The notes beneath the pieces were generated by a model. It made no database searches, was not told the origin of the DNA, and worked only from the letters and a program-made list of their open reading frames with translations. The translations under genes and the position numbers were made by a program. Below are positions 6,203 to 6,438 of a stretch of 6,438 nt of DNA, piece by piece; position 1 is the first letter of the stretch, and each line of letters opens with the position of its first letter. Source of the stretch: Chryseobacterium gleum (GTDB taxonomy: Bacteria; Bacteroidota; Bacteroidia; Flavobacteriales_D; Crocinitomicaceae); assembly GCA_945877045.1 (NCBI GenBank), contig CAMCQW010000114.1:1-6438 (forward strand), written 5' to 3'.

Positions 6203-6438
6203 TCCTTTTTGTTCGTTTTTTGCATCAATACTCATAGTTGCATGTGGAACAAGTCGAAGTCTTTCTTTAGGAATTAATGTTCCCTTTACACGACAAATTC
6301 CATAGGTTTTATTATTTATTCGATTTAGGGCTGCATTCAAACTTTGAATGAATTTTTCCTGACGTGCAGCAAGTTGAGCAACTTCCTCCCGGGATAGGGT
6401 TTCAGAGCCATCTTCCATCATATTAAATGCACGCCCAG
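6200..6438 (-). CDS. DksA/TraR-family protein with degenerate zinc finger, 5' end outside window
   Basis: The frame is open to the window edge (the codons before the first Met at 6421 encode G-R-A-F-N), so the Met pair at 6421-6416 is internal and the N-terminal part is missing. Visible are the end of the coiled-coil region, with the typical LSREEVAQLAARQEKFI helix and the LNAALNRI-NNKTYGIC transition, and the zinc-finger fold with LIPKERL and VPHATMSIDAK. Compared with E. coli DksA only the first of the four zinc-binding Cys is kept (Cys43, counting from the first visible Met); the other positions are Lys46, Ser64 and Ala67. The tip residues of the coiled coil that act on RNA polymerase with ppGpp lie outside the window. 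Homologues of this type, about 125 residues long, commonly precede lspA in Bacteroidota as far as I recall. It probably modulates transcription, but without zinc. Whether it responds to ppGpp cannot be judged. Confidence 0.9.
   Translation of the reverse strand, partial: GRAFNMMEDGSETLSREEVAQLAARQEKFIQSLNAALNRINNKTYGICRVKGTLIPKERLRLVPHATMSIDAKNEQKG

Noticed and set aside
6203..6208. AAAGGA as the ribosome-binding site of lspA
   Set aside because: It sits only two bases before the GTG and simply encodes the last Lys-Gly of the upstream gene; Bacteroidota generally do not rely on Shine-Dalgarno pairing.

Overview
The window comes from an AT-rich member of the Bacteroidota, most likely a flavobacterial-type organism. 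The evidence is the type III pantothenate kinase with 'GTC' in its phosphate-binding motif, the long Bacteroidota form of LspA, a DksA-like protein with a degenerate zinc finger, and an outer-membrane protein joining a carboxypeptidase-regulatory-like domain to a DUF5686 barrel. Exported proteins start their mature part with Gln, start sites lack convincing Shine-Dalgarno sequences, and two genes use TTG or GTG starts. The family is not identifiable with certainty; Crocinitomicaceae/Flavobacteriales is a guess.

Layout: positions 1-71 hold a tRNA-Phe(GAA) on the minus strand, cut one base short of its acceptor stem by the window edge. A 114-base spacer (72-185) separates it from a divergent plus-strand run of five tightly packed genes: coaX (CoA synthesis, 186-914), an outer-membrane beta-barrel protein (898-2241, overlapping coaX by 17 bases), lptC (LPS export lipoprotein, TTG start, 2253-2807), a 75-residue two-helix membrane protein (2813-3040) and an 816-residue DUF5686 outer-membrane protein (3076-5526). 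The spacing suggests one operon. From position 5523 the coding strand flips: lspA (signal peptidase II, 5523-6200) and the 3' part of a DksA/TraR-family gene (6200-6438, start outside the window) run leftwards and are joined by a one-base stop/start overlap. The DUF5686 gene and lspA meet tail to tail with overlapping stop codons, leaving no space for an intergenic terminator.

Functionally this is mostly envelope biogenesis. LptC moves LPS towards the outer membrane, the two barrel proteins reside in that membrane, and LspA matures lipoproteins, which would include the lipobox-bearing LptC encoded here. CoaX and the DksA-like regulator are housekeeping neighbours. I see no mobile element, CRISPR array, toxin-antitoxin pair, defence locus or new multi-gene system. 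The points worth a second look are small: a U-U mismatch in the tRNA-Phe T-stem, the alternative start codons, the overlapping convergent stops, the degenerate zinc finger, the LspA insertion and the unassigned members of the lptC gene cluster.
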